Assembly: GCA_033439765.1 (NCBI GenBank)
Contig: JAULSN010000029.1
Coordinates: 1 to 19,823 of the forward strand
Direction: 5' to 3'
From: Lasiosphaeria ovina
Taxonomy: Eukaryota > Ascomycota > Sordariomycetes > Sordariales > Lasiosphaeriaceae
Length of the DNA: 19,823 nt
In this document: in pieces, positions 19,251 through 19,823 of the stretch
Numbering within the stretch: the stretch's first letter is position 1
Layout of the letters: each line of letters opens with the position of its first letter
The notes under the pieces: generated by a model
What the model saw: only the letters and a program-made list of their open reading frames with translations
Database searches by the model: none
What the model was told of the DNA's origin: nothing
Translations under genes and position numbers: made by a program

Positions 19251-19823
19251 TGCATGCAATTGTGCCCTCGTTTAGGCCTGGTAGAGGGATCTTCACTACG
19301 CCGCCTCACCACCTCCGCGTTAAGCTGGATAGTAAGGTGTAGCACGTAACACGAGGGGCGAGGAGCGAGGTTAGGTTGATGGAAATCGTGGAGGCCCACA
19401 CCCCGCTTAGAACCACCAGAGCTCGATGTCCATCCGATCGTCCTTGTGAGTGTGGGGCTAGAGAAATCGTTTCGTATCGCGCAGGCGTATCCGTACCTAC
19501 TCCGAACAGGAGAGGCTGCTCGACGGGGGATGTTAGCGTTATGTAATCGGCCCTCTTCCAGCCGGTCAGCTATCAGCCCGTCGATTTCCACTCTAAATTT
19601 ACAGGGTGGGTTCAGTGCAGTGCTGCCATTGCATATGTAGGCGCTCCTTCTCGTGAAGTTGGTCAACCTGCACCTTTTTTCACTCTCAACTGCAGCCCAA
19701 CCCGTCTCTTCCCACCGCCGCCGCTCCTCTCTCCTCTGCCTGGCCTCCCTACGACAAGACCGGCTGCCGAGCAAACCCAGGCTGCTTGCTGCGCTGCGCT
19801 TTCCTCGGAAAAAGAGACGCGCG
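19251..19823. other. Right-edge region, CT-rich, possible promoter of a gene beyond the window
   Basis: No gene recognised. From about 19665 the + strand becomes rich in C and T (CACCTTTTTTCACTCTC, then CCGCCGCCGCTCCTCTCTCC), a composition common in fungal promoters and 5' UTRs. This hints at a plus-strand gene starting past 19823. The minus-strand ORF at 19235-19774 starts at TTG and has no domain-like content. Confidence 0.35.

Noticed and set aside
19235..19774. 179-codon minus-strand ORF at the right edge
   Set aside because: It begins at TTG, has no recognisable domain and lies partly in the CT-rich stretch.
1..19823. CRISPR arrays, bacterial operons, or a biosynthetic cluster
   Set aside because: The window is clearly eukaryotic with spliced genes; no regularly spaced repeats, and the neighbouring genes are unrelated in function.

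Overview
The window looks like nuclear DNA of a filamentous ascomycete (Pezizomycotina; Sordariomycetes is my best guess). The reasons are short GT-AG introns with CTAAC/CTGAC-like branch points, a recognisable fungal NST1 gene, a 9-exon argininosuccinate synthase gene, long GC-rich low-complexity protein segments and pyrimidine-rich promoters. There are no bacterial operons, rRNA or CRISPR, and I found no convincing tRNA.

Layout, left to right. (1) 1-502, + strand: the 3' part of TMA20 (MCT-1/DENR-type PUA protein), carrying a one-base frameshift at 123-124. (2) About 1566-3514, - strand: a decayed protein-coding gene whose coherent pieces lie in different frames, with a roughly 430-base CTT/TTC homopyrimidine tract inside it. 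(3) 4353-5235, - strand: an intact two-exon orphan gene for an acidic protein ending in a six-cysteine, probably metal-binding domain. (4) 6750-8889, - strand: complete ARG1-type argininosuccinate synthase (416 residues), rebuilt here exon by exon. It has a 14-base micro-exon and a 200-base Tc1/mariner-type MITE inside intron 3. A perfect Gcn4/CPC1 site lies 174 bases upstream of its ATG. (5) 10684-11802, + strand: a single-exon secreted/type I membrane protein with two six-cysteine clusters and a Gln/Ser-rich tail, behind a long promoter that carries a CCCAG/CCCAT pentamer array. (6) 12745-16532, - strand: NST1 (1214 residues, 3 exons), convergent with gene 5. (7) 16533-19823: mostly non-coding or unrecognised. 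It holds one long but weakly supported ORF and a CT-rich stretch at the right edge that could be the promoter of a gene beyond the window.

The genes do not form a visible pathway or cluster; they look like ordinary neighbours in a fungal chromosome. ARG1 acts in arginine biosynthesis, TMA20 in translation and NST1 in stress tolerance. I did not find a convincing new multi-gene system. The best discoveries are the MITE lodged in the ARG1 intron, the ATP-loop motif split over three tiny coding pieces, the decayed gene with its expanded GAA/TTC tract, and the orphan six-cysteine protein whose intron, if retained, removes the cysteine domain immediately. Damage is confined to the left 3.5 kb, while ARG1 and NST1 splice cleanly without a single frame error.
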